Origin: Candidatus Heimdallarchaeota archaeon
Lineage (GTDB): Archaea; Asgardarchaeota; Heimdallarchaeia; Heimdallarchaeales; Heimdallarchaeaceae
Reading direction: 5' to 3'
Assembly (NCBI GenBank): GCA_021399345.1
Contig: JAAFKI010000051.1
Location: 16,036-80,035 of the forward strand
DNA length: 64,000 bases
This document shows positions 7,786-18,125 of this stretch, in pieces (the stretch's first letter is position 1; every line of letters begins with the position of its first letter). A program made the position numbers and the translations under genes. A model generated the notes under the pieces. That model worked only from the letters and a program-made list of their open reading frames with translations. It ran no database searches and was not told the origin of the DNA.

Positions 7786-8844
7786 ATGACTATTGACAGA
7801 AAAAAAGTCATCGAAACCCAAATCGAACTAAGCAATCTAATAGGATGCCCTGGGCATGAAGTTGAGGTAACTGACTACATTCTAGTAAAACTGGAAAAAT
7901 TAGCTGTAGATAAAGCCTGGATTGATCCTCTAGGAAATGTATTAGCAATCAAAGAAGGTTCTGACCCCAACGGATTAAGAATAATGCTTGATGCGCATGT
8001 TGATGAAGTAGGATTTATGATTTCACATATTGATGATTTTGGCTTTATCACTATTGAAACGCTTGGGGGAATTGACAAACGCTTGATGTTGGGAGCTTTA
8101 ATTCAATTTCACACTACAGAAAGAAAAAGAATTATCGGTGTTGTAGGGACATCTCCACCTCACATAACCAGACAAGAAGATAGAGAAAAAGTTCCACCCA
8201 TAAATGAAATGTTTGTGGATATAGGGTGTAAATCATATCAAGAAGTAATAGATATGGATTTAGATATTGGTTCAGTAGGAACATTCTACACTGAATGTAA
8301 ACAGCTTAATGACAATATCCTATTAGGAAAAGCATTTGATGATCGTACAGCATGTAATGTTTTGTTACAAGTACTTGAACAGCTAAAGGATATTGAAATC
8401 CCAAATACACTTTTGATTACTTTTGCAGTGCAAGAAGAAGTTGGAGGTAGGGGAGCTACAGTAGCAGGTTTTACTTTGGATCCAAGTATTGCTTTAGCTC
8501 TTGAGAACACTATTGCTAGCGATGTTCCTGGTGTTCCTCCAGCAAAAATGATCACAAAACTAGGAAGTGGACCTGCTGTAACAGCAGCAGATAGATCATT
8601 AATTGTACCAAAGAAGATTCTTGATAGAATCAAAACTGCCGCAGACATGGATGGAATTACATGGCAATATAAGAAACCAGTATATGGCGGAACAGATGCG
8701 GGTAGAATCTCTTTAACAAGATCTGGTGTTCCTTCTGGTGTAGTTTCTGTCCCATGTAGATACATTCATGCTAATGCAGGTTTACTTCAGATTGATGATA
8801 TAGTAGATACAATAAAACTTGTTATAAACTTTTGTAAGATTTAA
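7786..8844 (+). CDS. M42-family metallo-aminopeptidase
   Basis: This 352-residue peptidase of the M42 (TET/YsdC) family cuts residues from the N-terminus of peptides and usually forms large dodecamers that work after the proteasome. Metal-site motifs are DAHVDEVGF, AFDDRTACN, QEEVGGRGA (catalytic Glu and ligand), ALENTIASDVPG and CRYIHANAG. A Glu replaces the more common Asp in the fourth motif, a variation I believe occurs in the family. The length is normal. It is transcribed divergently from etfB and meets the MFS gene tail to tail in a 4-base TTAA stop overlap. Confidence 0.92.
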   Translation: MTIDRKKVIETQIELSNLIGCPGHEVEVTDYILVKLEKLAVDKAWIDPLGNVLAIKEGSDPNGLRIMLDAHVDEVGFMISHIDDFGFITIETLGGIDKRLMLGALIQFHTTERKRIIGVVGTSPPHITRQEDREKVPPINEMFVDIGCKSYQEVIDMDLDIGSVGTFYTECKQLNDNILLGKAFDDRTACNVLLQVLEQLKDIEIPNTLLITFAVQEEVGGRGATVAGFTLDPSIALALENTIASDVPGVPPAKMITKLGSGPAVTAADRSLIVPKKILDRIKTAADMDGITWQYKKPVYGGTDAGRISLTRSGVPSGVVSVPCRYIHANAGLLQIDDIVDTIKLVINFCKI

Positions 8845-10313
8845 TCTTTCTTCTTAAACGGATCTGGCCCTCTGAACCAAGAGAATGCTGTAGCAAAGAG
8901 CATGAAAACTGCAAACACTGCAAAAAGAACTTTCATTGCAGGTACATAATTAGCAACATCAGCTAAGTCTCCACCATTTCTTCTTTGGAAATAATTTTGA
9001 CTATATACGAAAACAGCTGTTGCCAAAGCAGTTCCTAAACTAAACCCAACATTAGTAGATAAGCTGAGAAGACCATTCGCAACTCCTAGTTTATTTTCTG
9101 GAGATGATGACATTACAGAAGTATTATTAGGCGCAATAAAGGCTCCTAGTGCAATACCAATAATAATTGCTATAATCACAAGAATCCAGTTCTTTACATC
9201 AGCTCTTACAAAAACCGCTCCGAACACTAGAGAAAGGGTCATAGTACCAATTCCAAGTGTGGTAATATATTTTGCATCAATTTTACCAGATAAATATCCA
9301 GAAATAACAGCTGTTGCTGCCATAGCTATTGGCGTTCCTAAGATTATTAATCCTGTTTTTATCTGAGACAAACCTAGAATATCTTGAACAAATAATGGCA
9401 GCTGAAAGATGATAACACACAACCCTAGATAAGCAAATACAGCTGAAAAAATACCTATCGAGAATCTTCTATTCTTAAACATAGATAGATCCACCAAAGG
9501 ATTATCCGTTTTCTTTTCCCATAAAATAAATGCTATAAAAAGTAATATGCTCATTCCTAAACATATTCCACTCCACGTTGCAGTATAACTACCAAAAAGA
9601 CTCACTTCGTCAAAAATGCTTGCAAAGATACTGAAACTAAAAACCATTAAAAAGAGAGAGAATGCTAAAAATGTAGAACCTGGAATATCTGATTTTCTTC
9701 TTGTTTCTTCAATTGGAGGTGTTTTAGGGATAATTACTTGAACCCAGAATAATCCTATTAGCCCTATAGGAACATTAATCAAAAATATCCATCCCCAGCG
9801 AAGATAAACGGTGATAACACCTCCCAAAATTGGTCCTATAGATAGAGCTAATGCAATAATTAAGGAATTCAAACCAATTGCTAACCCTCTGTTCTGTTTT
9901 GTTGTAAATCTAGTAATTATGGCCATACCATTAGCTACTAAACCAGTAGCTCCTATTCCTTGCAACACTCTGAAAATAACCAGAGCAAGGAGCGTTTTAG
10001 CAAAAAAACAGAGAAGAGAAGCTAAAGAAAATATAACCATTCCTATTTGAAAAACCAGTTTATTGGAAAACCTGTCACCTAAATCTCCTGCAATAGTTGT
10101 AAAAGCTATCATGGTTAATAGATAGCTTAAGATAATCCACTGGACTGCGTTCTGTGAAACTCCTAGACTATCTCTAATAGTTTTCAAGCCTATAAATACA
10201 ATTGTTCCATCAAGTGACGCAAGAAATGCTCCTAAACCAGTAGCTGAAACTAGAACCCAGATTTTAATTGGAGACTTAGATTCCTTATTATTCTCTGTAG
10301 AAATAACATTCAT
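8841..10313 (-). CDS. MFS drug-exporter-like transporter, 14 helices
   Basis: Major facilitator of the DHA2 (EmrB/QacA) type, about 490 residues with 14 predicted helices. ATGLGAFLASLDGTIVFIGLKTI at the first helix carries the LDxTIV motif of the family. GDLGDRFSNKLVFQIGM is the loop 2-3 motif A. Such proteins expel hydrophobic compounds or drugs using proton flow. The frame is open 28 codons further upstream to 10397, but the ATG at 10313 (MNVIST) gives a normal N-terminus. A GNAT acetyltransferase gene lies just upstream on the same strand. Substrate is unknown. Confidence 0.88.
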   Translation of the reverse strand: MNVISTENNKESKSPIKIWVLVSATGLGAFLASLDGTIVFIGLKTIRDSLGVSQNAVQWIILSYLLTMIAFTTIAGDLGDRFSNKLVFQIGMVIFSLASLLCFFAKTLLALVIFRVLQGIGATGLVANGMAIITRFTTKQNRGLAIGLNSLIIALALSIGPILGGVITVYLRWGWIFLINVPIGLIGLFWVQVIIPKTPPIEETRRKSDIPGSTFLAFSLFLMVFSFSIFASIFDEVSLFGSYTATWSGICLGMSILLFIAFILWEKKTDNPLVDLSMFKNRRFSIGIFSAVFAYLGLCVIIFQLPLFVQDILGLSQIKTGLIILGTPIAMAATAVISGYLSGKIDAKYITTLGIGTMTLSLVFGAVFVRADVKNWILVIIAIIIGIALGAFIAPNNTSVMSSSPENKLGVANGLLSLSTNVGFSLGTALATAVFVYSQNYFQRRNGGDLADVANYVPAMKVLFAVFAVFMLFATAFSWFRGPDPFKKKD

Positions 10314-10380
10314 TAAGAACAAATTTTTGTTTTCACACTTTATTAAAAAACTTTTGCAATAGGTCGATGAAAAAACTAAT

Positions 10381-10947
10381 TTAATGTAAATCTTCAAATT
10401 CTTTGGCTAGGATGTCCATTATATAGACATCATGATATCTTCCTTGAAGAAAATGTGCTTCTCTTTTCAAACCTACTTCTTTAAAGCCAATCTTCTCGTA
10501 AACATGGATTGCTTTTTTATTATAATCCATTACCATCAATTCTAGTCTGTGAAAATTCAATATCATAAAACCAACTTTAAGCAAGCTAATCATTGCGTCT
10601 GTGCCATAACCTTTGTCATGATTTTTTGGATCGTGAATTGAAATACCAATAACAGCTGATCTATTTATTTGCAGAAAATCTCCGATACCACATGTACCTA
10701 AGAATTCTTTAGTTTCTAGTGTTTCTATGGCAAAATTATAACCTTTTCCTGATTTAGCTATATCATGAGAGTATTGAATGAATTCTTCTTCCATCATGGA
10801 AGACATTGGAATAACTGTTCCTAATCCAACACGTGATTCATAAGTATTCCAGTGTTTCATAATATCCTCTAAATCACTTTTTTCTAGAGGTCTTAATCTA
10901 ACTTTTTCTCCTTCAAAAGGTGATTTTGTTTGATAAATGTCTGGCAT
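10381..10947 (-). CDS. GNAT acetyltransferase, RimJ/RimL-like
   Basis: This 188-residue acetyltransferase of the GNAT fold (RimJ/RimL/SpeG group) transfers acetyl from acetyl-CoA to an amine. The N-terminal GEKVRLRPLEKSDLE, the GIGDFLQINRSAVIGISIHD strands, the DKGYGTDAMISLL acetyl-CoA loop and the NKKAIHVYEKIGFKEVG C-terminal motif are all present. Substrate cannot be told. It sits upstream of the MFS exporter on the same strand with 67 bases between, possibly in one operon. Confidence 0.88.
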   Translation of the reverse strand: MPDIYQTKSPFEGEKVRLRPLEKSDLEDIMKHWNTYESRVGLGTVIPMSSMMEEEFIQYSHDIAKSGKGYNFAIETLETKEFLGTCGIGDFLQINRSAVIGISIHDPKNHDKGYGTDAMISLLKVGFMILNFHRLELMVMDYNKKAIHVYEKIGFKEVGLKREAHFLQGRYHDVYIMDILAKEFEDLH

Positions 10948-11034
10948 AAGTTTTGTTCAACATAAGATTTTAAGAATGTTTAGTTAACATATTACTAATA
11001 GAAAGAGGTCAATCTTCTTTTATGTAAAAAGTCA

Positions 11035-11043
11035 TTTATATAT
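11035..11043 (+). promoter_or_regulatory. TATA box for the FtsX/MacB-like ABC operon
   Basis: TTTATATAT lies 52-60 bases before the ATG at 11095, with AAGAAAGGGATAATC as a leader that includes an AAAGGGAT sequence 7-14 bases before the start. It fits an archaeal promoter for the three-gene ABC operon. Confidence 0.5.
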
Positions 11044-11094
11044 CTGAATTAGACTAGACCATCTAAAATTTACAATCCAAAGAAAGGGATAATC

Positions 11095-14000
11095 ATGAGC
11101 TATATTAACAATTTAATGCAAAAAACCTTCAAAAGGAGATTAGGAAAGAACATAGGAACTTTGGTAGCTATAGCTCTTGGTGTATCTCTAATGGTGGGAG
11201 TGCAGATTACAATTACTAGTTTTACTGCAACAGCTGTAGACTTCTTTACAGATGCTATAGGAGAAAATGATATAATAATCAGTGGATTTGGTTTACCAAT
11301 TACTGATTACGAATCAATCATTGATACAATTGATAATTCTGGTATTGATTATGCTGCTATTAATGCTAGAATAACGCAAGATGTAGCCGTTTATAATCTT
11401 GTATCAGGTGATTTAGAGAAGGGTGTAAGTCTTACGGGTGTTGAATTAAATGAGGATCCAGTATTTGGTAAGTTTTATGATGAAAATGGCACGGAAATTA
11501 GAAGGCTTGATTTAATAAAACACTTTTCAAATGAATCACATGTTTTACTAGGTCCTGATCTGAAGGACGATTTGAACATTACAGTTGGGTCGAATATCAA
11601 AATAAGAATAGGAGAGTTTGATCCTATTGGACTTAAATTTGATTACAAAACTTATGATATGCAAGTAGCAGGTTTTCTCAACGATGAGGGGAAGGGGAAA
11701 GAATTAGGTGGGAGAGTAATTTGGACAAGTATCGATAATATTAGATCTATAGTAGGCTTTGCACCCAATCAGATTACAGAATTAAATATTGCATTAAGTT
11801 CTAATCACGATGAAAATCCAATTGATAATGATTATGCAATATATATAGAGGAACAATTGAAATTGATTCTTGATGCAGAAAATAATGGCTTGATAATAAT
11901 AGCCTTTAGAGCTTTACTTCTAGAAATAACAGATGAAGTTTTAGCTGATGTTCTACTAGCTTTCAATCTTTTTGGAGCATTAATAATATTTTCAGGAATT
12001 TTACTCCTGGTAAATATTCAACTTATACAAGTAGAGGATAGAATCCAACAACTGGGAATCTTAAGAGCAGTTGGAGCTAGACGGAGAGAGATTGTAAGAT
12101 TATTTATGGTAGAATCAACACTTTTTGGTTTGATTGGTTCTCTTTTAGGAGTTGGGGGAGGATACGGAATGTCAATTTTCTTAGTAAATCGCATAGGTAA
12201 AACATTCTTTGATGGAGCAATTGGTTTAAGGCCCACAGTAACAATAGGAGCTGTTGTCTATTCGATTGTCCTTGGACTAATTCTAGCTGTAGGTGCAGGT
12301 GTATTTCCTGCTATAAGAGCAGCTAGAATAGATGTAATAGAGGTAATTAGAGGAATAAAGAAAGTAGGTAGAAAGAGAACAGGAAAAATTACTCTAGGGC
12401 TTGGATTAGCTTCTCTTCTAGGTGGAATTGGTATCCTTGGAGCTCAGCTTGTTAGTTATGATTCATTTTTCACAAAAGCTGGATGGGACACTGCGATAGA
12501 ACAATGGATGTTTATGGGGGCAATTGCTGCTGTGTTAATGGGTGTGAGTTTATTACTCGGATATTTATTTTCGAAGAAATTTTTAGGGAATGGTATAGGT
12601 CTTACTTTTATTGGTATAGCAATAGGCATGTTAATATTTAGTGTGCCTCAGCTAAAGGATGTTCGAGAAAATAGTAAGATTCTAGTAACTCTTGCAGTAG
12701 TTCTAGCTTTAGGATCTATTATTTGGGTAGGTGTGAATTTAAAATCAGTAACTAACTTCATCAGAACAGTTTTGTATAGAACTCGTCTGAAAAAAGGAGT
12801 ATCTTTAGTTTCAAGCAAATACATGACCTCTAAAAGTATGAGAAGCACTTTGACTTTTGGGATTTTTGCTCTTGTTTTAACAATGAATATATTTGCAGCT
12901 GTCTACCAAACAACTTATTCATACAATACATTAGAATCTGTTGAGTTTCTAAGTGGAGGAGCAAGCATATTTATTGAGTTAGACACTCCAATTACCAATG
13001 AAACGCTTGTAAACGTTGAACAAGACCTTTATGCAGTAGATGAAGCTATTACTAATGTAAAAGGAATTAATTCAACAATTGCGATAATACAAGTAGATGA
13101 AGAAATAAGTGAGCTTGAAATCCCTACGGATATTTTACCAACATATGTTCACATGATTTACAATGATACCTTTAAGGAAGGGGACGATTATAAATTTGAC
13201 TTTATGCTTGATTCTTCTATACCTTTCTTCTTCGAAGATTACAAACCAGGAGGTTCTGAAAATTTTCAAAGAGAATATAGCCATCAAATATGGGATTTCT
13301 ACTACAACCGAACTAAATTTAGCCGAAATGGAACGGAAATTGATAATGTAAATGGTCTACCTACTGTCTTAACAACAAGTCCCTTTCTATTACCGGGTAA
13401 CATATTTAACATTACTAGTTTTATTGGATCCCCTGTTGAAGTGATAGTTTTAGCAAATGTTAGACAATATCCTTTCAGTCAAGGCCAGGGTTTGCCTGCA
13501 ATTCTAATAACACCAGATTTCTATCCGAAACTGATCCCAAACTTTGCACTTTATCCAAAACATACAAGATATTTAGTTAGTACTAGTGAGGATTTCAAAA
13601 ATGGACGAAACACAGAAATAGCAAGTAATATTGAAGAATTTTTCAACGGTAACGATTCTCTGCTTGTTCAAACTGAAGATTTTGTAGCAGCGTCTTCTTA
13701 TGATGTTTGGGAAGTCATGTTGGAATTTGTAGATTTCCAAGTAAAAACATTTGATTTCCTACAATACTTTGTAGGATTTGGACTAATTGTTGGAGCTCTT
13801 GGAATGATAATCATAGCAGTTAGAAATGTAGCGGAGAGGAGAAGAGAAATTGGTATGATGAGAGCGATAGGTTACAAGAAGAGACAAATCATTGGTACGA
13901 TCATGATAGAAATATTCATCCTAGCAATACTAGGTCTAGTCATGGGATTCCTAAATAGCTTGATGTTAGGGTGGGCTTTTGCTAATATCTATGACTGGAG

Positions 14001-14133
14001 TTTAGTTCTCCCAGGTTGGAGAATATTGATTTATACGGGGATTATGATTGGAATTGCTATTGTAGCATCAATAGTTCCAGGAATAAGAGCGAGTCAAATA
14101 ACTCCAGCTGAAGCAATAAGATATGTAGGGTGA
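11095..14133 (+). CDS. Large ABC permease with two FtsX domains
   Basis: A 1012-residue permease of the FtsX/MacB (MacB_PCD) type. One N-terminal helix (about 20-45) is followed by an extracytoplasmic domain (about 50-275). The first FtsX domain (about 280-420) contains RRREIVRLFMVESTLFGL and ends AIRAARIDVIEVIRG. Extra helices follow at about 430-540. Another helix at about 590 leads to a second external domain (about 610-880), and the C-terminal FtsX domain (about 885-1012) ends IRASQITPAEAIRYVG. The whole looks like two MacB-like permeases joined in one chain. With the next two ATPase genes it forms a mechanotransmission or lipoprotein-type transporter; the cargo is unknown. Confidence 0.9.
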   Translation: MSYINNLMQKTFKRRLGKNIGTLVAIALGVSLMVGVQITITSFTATAVDFFTDAIGENDIIISGFGLPITDYESIIDTIDNSGIDYAAINARITQDVAVYNLVSGDLEKGVSLTGVELNEDPVFGKFYDENGTEIRRLDLIKHFSNESHVLLGPDLKDDLNITVGSNIKIRIGEFDPIGLKFDYKTYDMQVAGFLNDEGKGKELGGRVIWTSIDNIRSIVGFAPNQITELNIALSSNHDENPIDNDYAIYIEEQLKLILDAENNGLIIIAFRALLLEITDEVLADVLLAFNLFGALIIFSGILLLVNIQLIQVEDRIQQLGILRAVGARRREIVRLFMVESTLFGLIGSLLGVGGGYGMSIFLVNRIGKTFFDGAIGLRPTVTIGAVVYSIVLGLILAVGAGVFPAIRAARIDVIEVIRGIKKVGRKRTGKITLGLGLASLLGGIGILGAQLVSYDSFFTKAGWDTAIEQWMFMGAIAAVLMGVSLLLGYLFSKKFLGNGIGLTFIGIAIGMLIFSVPQLKDVRENSKILVTLAVVLALGSIIWVGVNLKSVTNFIRTVLYRTRLKKGVSLVSSKYMTSKSMRSTLTFGIFALVLTMNIFAAVYQTTYSYNTLESVEFLSGGASIFIELDTPITNETLVNVEQDLYAVDEAITNVKGINSTIAIIQVDEEISELEIPTDILPTYVHMIYNDTFKEGDDYKFDFMLDSSIPFFFEDYKPGGSENFQREYSHQIWDFYYNRTKFSRNGTEIDNVNGLPTVLTTSPFLLPGNIFNITSFIGSPVEVIVLANVRQYPFSQGQGLPAILITPDFYPKLIPNFALYPKHTRYLVSTSEDFKNGRNTEIASNIEEFFNGNDSLLVQTEDFVAASSYDVWEVMLEFVDFQVKTFDFLQYFVGFGLIVGALGMIIIAVRNVAERRREIGMMRAIGYKKRQIIGTIMIEIFILAILGLVMGFLNSLMLGWAFANIYDWSLVLPGWRILIYTGIMIGIAIVASIVPGIRASQITPAEAIRYVG

Positions 14134-14137
14134 TACA

Positions 14138-14842
14138 ATGAGTGAAGAAATAATACTAAAAACAAAAAACCTGCATAAGAAATATGCTGAAGGAACATCA
14201 ATGGAAGTACATGCTTTAAGAGGTGTTGATATAGAGATCAAAAAAGGAGAAATGGTTGCGATCATGGGTCCAAGCGGATGCGGCAAAACTACTCTCTTAA
14301 ACCTTCTAGGTGGCATTGACCAACCTTCAGAAGGAATTATTTATATCAACAATCAAGATATAAATCAATTAACAGATACTGAAGTAACTGAATTTAGGCT
14401 CCATAATATCGGGTATATTTTTCAGTTGTTTAATCTGTTTGAATTTCTTTCAGCTTTAGACAATACAGCTCTGCCTTTACTATTAACTAAAATAACTAAG
14501 TTGGAAGCTGAAGAAGAAGCAAAAATGATGCTTAGACAAATGGGTCTGGGTGACAAGATTTTTCATCTTCCAAATGAGCTAAGTGGAGGAGAGCAGCAAA
14601 GAGTAGCTGTATCAAGAGCCCTCTTGATGAATCCTGCAATTATTCTTGGTGATGAGCCAACTGGTGATTTAGACCAAGAAACTTCAACAGAAATTATGAA
14701 TTTATTTGTTTCAATTAATGAAAATTACAATCAAACATTTCTTGTTGTTACTCATTCAGAACATATAGCGAAATTTTGCCACAGAACTATCCGCATTGTA
14801 GATGGGGTGATTGTTGATGATGGGAAGAAGGTGAAAAAATGA
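14138..14842 (+). CDS. ABC transporter ATPase, LolD/MacB type
   Basis: A 234-residue ATP-binding subunit of the LolD/MacB/FtsE group. Walker A GPSGCGKTT (about 44-52), Q-loop FQLFNLFEFLSALDN, signature LSGGEQQR and Walker B LGDEPTGDLDQ are intact, as is the switch histidine in VVTHSE. It starts 4 bases after the large permease gene and overlaps the next ATPase gene by 4 bases, so the three are clearly one operon. It powers the FtsX-type permease. Confidence 0.93.
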   Translation: MSEEIILKTKNLHKKYAEGTSMEVHALRGVDIEIKKGEMVAIMGPSGCGKTTLLNLLGGIDQPSEGIIYINNQDINQLTDTEVTEFRLHNIGYIFQLFNLFEFLSALDNTALPLLLTKITKLEAEEEAKMMLRQMGLGDKIFHLPNELSGGEQQRVAVSRALLMNPAIILGDEPTGDLDQETSTEIMNLFVSINENYNQTFLVVTHSEHIAKFCHRTIRIVDGVIVDDGKKVKK

Positions 14843-16692
14843 ACGAATATGTAACTATACCAACTTATGGTACTGTGGAACTTACCCTAGGGGTTCTAAT
14901 TAACAAACTAAATAGAGATTCACTTGATTTATTTACAAAAAGAGTACGTAGATATCTAAAACAAAAACTAAAAGCTATGTCAATAGATGTACTTGAGGTT
15001 AATACATTTCTTATTTTTACATGTAGTTTTCCTCTTGAAGAAGTTGAAAATGATGAACAAAGAAAAACTGTTGTCAACCAAGTTGAGAATATAATTCAAG
15101 ATTATTGTAAAAAAGAATGTGGCCTCTATGCAAAACAAATCCGCAAAAATGTTGAGATTCGAGATATAACAAAAATGATTGTTCAATTAGTAAAAAGCTC
15201 AACTTCTGAAAAAGACAAATCTTTGTTGGAAAATATTGTGGAAATAACAGCTGATATTGATGATAGGGTTATTTATCATGTAAGTGATGTTTTGCTAAAC
15301 AGCTTTATCGCCATTTGGGATTTTCCTAGAGATTATCCGGACATTATTATGTTTCCAGATTTAATCCTAAAACGAGAAGTAAGTGATAAAAAGCAAAATA
15401 TTCCTCTCAGATTAATAGCTGAAAATTTGCTTATAATGCAATTTGGAAAAGCATGTTCAAACAATCTTAAGCCTATATTGAAATCTTTAGAAGAAGCAAT
15501 ATTAACACTTGAGAACTTGTTACAAGATTCTAAAAAGATTAAGAATTTAGAAGAGAATATGAGTAATAAACTATGGAGAACCTTGAGAGTGATTTTTGGC
15601 TTGCTTTCTTCAACACAACAAGTAGTTTCAGTTCAATTAAAGCAAATCAACCGAATTGCTCAAGTAAGAAATGATCTAGTTGAAGAAGTTAGGAAACTAG
15701 ACTATGCTCCATTATTGGATTATATAATGCTTCTTGATACAATTATGCAGTGTTCTGACCATATTGAACGATTGAATAATCTTCAAACACAAGTAAAACA
15801 AAATTATCAAACTTTACTTAATATCATAAATCATTTCAAAGATGTTCCTGAAAGAGAAGTTGAAGATGTTAAAGATTTATCCTTGATATTCATCAAAACA
15901 TTAGCAGAAATTCAGCTAATGAAATTTTTCTCAGATAAGTTTCGTGATTTAGCTTATTTCCAAACTATTCCAACTAAAGTTTCTCTAGAAAAAGTAGAAA
16001 AAATAGCTATAGATTCAGATATAATTCTAAAAGGGGTTGCACTTTTCAAAACTTATCGTCTAGTTGGGTCAACAGTTTATGCTCTACGGGGAATAGATGT
16101 TGAACTTAAGAAAGGAGAAATGACTGCTTTAGTTGGACCTTCAGGATCTGGCAAGACGACATTACTAAATCTTCTTTCAGGGTTAGATACACCAAATAGA
16201 GGAGCGGTGTTCCTTTTAGGTAGAAACATAGATACAATGACTGATGCAGAAGTCTCGATGTTTAGACGAAGAAATATGGGATTCATTTTCCAATATTATA
16301 ATCTAATTCCACAATTAACAGTTCTCGAAAATGTTATGTTACCTGCTCTGATGATAAATAGACCAAAGAAAGAAGCAAGAGCAAAGGCAATCGAATTGAT
16401 TAAAGAAGTTGGATTAGAAAGATTTCAGAATCAGTTTCCAATAAAACTATCAGGCGGGCAAATGCAACGTGTAACCATAGCCCGTTCCATGATTAATGAT
16501 CCAGCTGTCCTTTTTGCAGATGAACCAACAGGTGACTTAGATTCAGAAACAGGTCAGGTAGTTATTGACTTAATAAGAAAATTTGCCAAAGAAAAGAATA
16601 CAGCGGTTATATTAGTGACTCATGATTTAGAGATGGCAAAGATTTGTGACCGAATAATTGAGATGGGAGACGGAAGATTAGTTTCTAATTAA
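14839..16692 (+). CDS. ABC ATPase with unknown 390-residue N-terminal region
   Basis: A 617-residue protein. Residues about 397-617 are a complete LolD-type ATPase: GPSGSGKTT near 433, Q-loop FQYYNLIPQLTVLEN, LSGGQMQR, Walker B FADEPTGDLDSE and LVTHD. The first 390 or so residues match nothing I recognise. They are soluble, largely helical and rich in charged and coiled-coil-like stretches, with no transmembrane segment. The fusion is in one open frame, overlaps the preceding ATPase gene by 4 bases and shares the operon. The two ATPase domains could form a heterodimer under the doubled permease, with the N-terminal half as a cytoplasmic regulator. The architecture is seen; the role is inferred. 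Confidence 0.88.
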   Translation: MNEYVTIPTYGTVELTLGVLINKLNRDSLDLFTKRVRRYLKQKLKAMSIDVLEVNTFLIFTCSFPLEEVENDEQRKTVVNQVENIIQDYCKKECGLYAKQIRKNVEIRDITKMIVQLVKSSTSEKDKSLLENIVEITADIDDRVIYHVSDVLLNSFIAIWDFPRDYPDIIMFPDLILKREVSDKKQNIPLRLIAENLLIMQFGKACSNNLKPILKSLEEAILTLENLLQDSKKIKNLEENMSNKLWRTLRVIFGLLSSTQQVVSVQLKQINRIAQVRNDLVEEVRKLDYAPLLDYIMLLDTIMQCSDHIERLNNLQTQVKQNYQTLLNIINHFKDVPEREVEDVKDLSLIFIKTLAEIQLMKFFSDKFRDLAYFQTIPTKVSLEKVEKIAIDSDIILKGVALFKTYRLVGSTVYALRGIDVELKKGEMTALVGPSGSGKTTLLNLLSGLDTPNRGAVFLLGRNIDTMTDAEVSMFRRRNMGFIFQYYNLIPQLTVLENVMLPALMINRPKKEARAKAIELIKEVGLERFQNQFPIKLSGGQMQRVTIARSMINDPAVLFADEPTGDLDSETGQVVIDLIRKFAKEKNTAVILVTHDLEMAKICDRIIEMGDGRLVSN

Positions 16693-18044
16693 ATTCGTTT
16701 TCTTTCTATTTTTTTAATTTTCTTAACCCATCTATCGAACTTTTCTGGGTTTTCTGGATAATTTTGAGACAGTTTCTTTATTTTCTCTGCAAGAAGTAAA
16801 CCTTTGGCAACTTTAATGAGTAGTTTGGGTTTTCTTAAACCTTTGAATACCTTTTGTAATATAGGTAGTTTAACAGCTGTTGAGTACATTATGGAGTCTA
16901 CGTCTTCTTGCGAAATAATACCTTTTTCAAAAAGAAAAGAGAAATCGCTGAAAGGAACTGAATTGAGCAGCTTGTGAACTGCTATACCTAATCCTCCATC
17001 ATAACCATACTCCTTCCATATTTTGATGTTATATTTCCAGAGAAAACTCTCAGTGAAATCTTGATTTCTTATTGCTAACTCAACAATTTCTGAAGCATAG
17101 TATGCACTCAATAACGCTGGTCCATGCCCCTCACCGCTAATTGGGTTAACAAGTGTAGCTGCATCTCCACAAGTGATGAAACCATCACAAACCATTGAAT
17201 ATAGAGGTAAGCGACCAGGAAGAGTGTCTCCAGCTCCGTCCAAAACTTTGGAATCCGGAAAGATTTTTTTCCGAAGTATTTCTAAAATGGTTTTGGTATT
17301 CGAATCTTTGTTATTATCGTTCAATAACCACCCAACTCCAATATTCAGCTGTTTTTCTCCTTTAGAAAAAATCCAAAAATATCCAGGAGGTGGCATCTCA
17401 TCGTGATATTCTATTCTCATTTGCTTTTGATAATCATGTGGTTTGGAGGTTTCGATAATTTCTCTATAGGATACAATGGTTTCTCTTTTGAGTAGTTTTT
17501 TTGAAAACTTATTACATACAGAATCTGGGATAGTTCTTCTAACAATACCTGTGATACCTGAACAATCGGCTACTATCTTGGCATAGATACTGATAATATG
17601 ACCATTGGATTGACGGATTTTACATCCTACTACTTTGTTTTTTTCAATTATCGTTTCAACCGCTTTATGATTTGGTTTGAAGGTTACACTTGAATAATCT
17701 GTAAGAGACTTCAGTAGTCGTTGACCATATTTTAATCTATCAATAGTCTGTGAAGTGAAATCTATAGATAATTCGAAATCCAAAACAGGACGAAAATGTG
17801 CTGAATCAAGGTTCTCTGCAACTTCCTCACCTCTTGGTTGCATTATTCCAGAGAGCTCAAATAATCTTCTTGTTGAATTTGGACTCAATGCATCTCCACA
17901 TGGCTTGTAACCTACTTCTTTCTTTGGTTTTTGATCTATCAGTATTGTTGAGATGTTTCTTTTTCCAAGATTAATAGCCAAGCTTACTCCTGCGGGTCCT
18001 GCACCAACAATTAGTACATCAGTATCAATGTGTTGCTTCAGCAT
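16689..18044 (-). CDS. Geranylgeranyl-reductase-family flavoprotein
   Basis: A 451-residue FAD oxidoreductase of COG0644. The Rossmann motif VGAGPAGVSLA is at residues 13-23, the hallmark YKPCGDAL lies around 46-53, and GDAATLVNPISGEGHGPAL is the second FAD motif. In archaea this family reduces the double bonds of geranylgeranyl chains in ether lipids, and other members reduce related isoprenoids, so lipid saturation is the best guess. The C-terminal 90 residues are basic and helical, perhaps for membrane contact. It converges on the ABC operon with a 4-base TTAA stop overlap. Confidence 0.88.
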   Translation of the reverse strand: MLKQHIDTDVLIVGAGPAGVSLAINLGKRNISTILIDQKPKKEVGYKPCGDALSPNSTRRLFELSGIMQPRGEEVAENLDSAHFRPVLDFELSIDFTSQTIDRLKYGQRLLKSLTDYSSVTFKPNHKAVETIIEKNKVVGCKIRQSNGHIISIYAKIVADCSGITGIVRRTIPDSVCNKFSKKLLKRETIVSYREIIETSKPHDYQKQMRIEYHDEMPPPGYFWIFSKGEKQLNIGVGWLLNDNNKDSNTKTILEILRKKIFPDSKVLDGAGDTLPGRLPLYSMVCDGFITCGDAATLVNPISGEGHGPALLSAYYASEIVELAIRNQDFTESFLWKYNIKIWKEYGYDGGLGIAVHKLLNSVPFSDFSFLFEKGIISQEDVDSIMYSTAVKLPILQKVFKGLRKPKLLIKVAKGLLLAEKIKKLSQNYPENPEKFDRWVKKIKKIERKRI

Positions 18045-18125
18045 TAGAATGTTATTGAAATCATGAGATTAAAAATTTTTCATAACGATTAAATTTTTAC
18101 AGATGAGATATCTTAAATATTCAAA

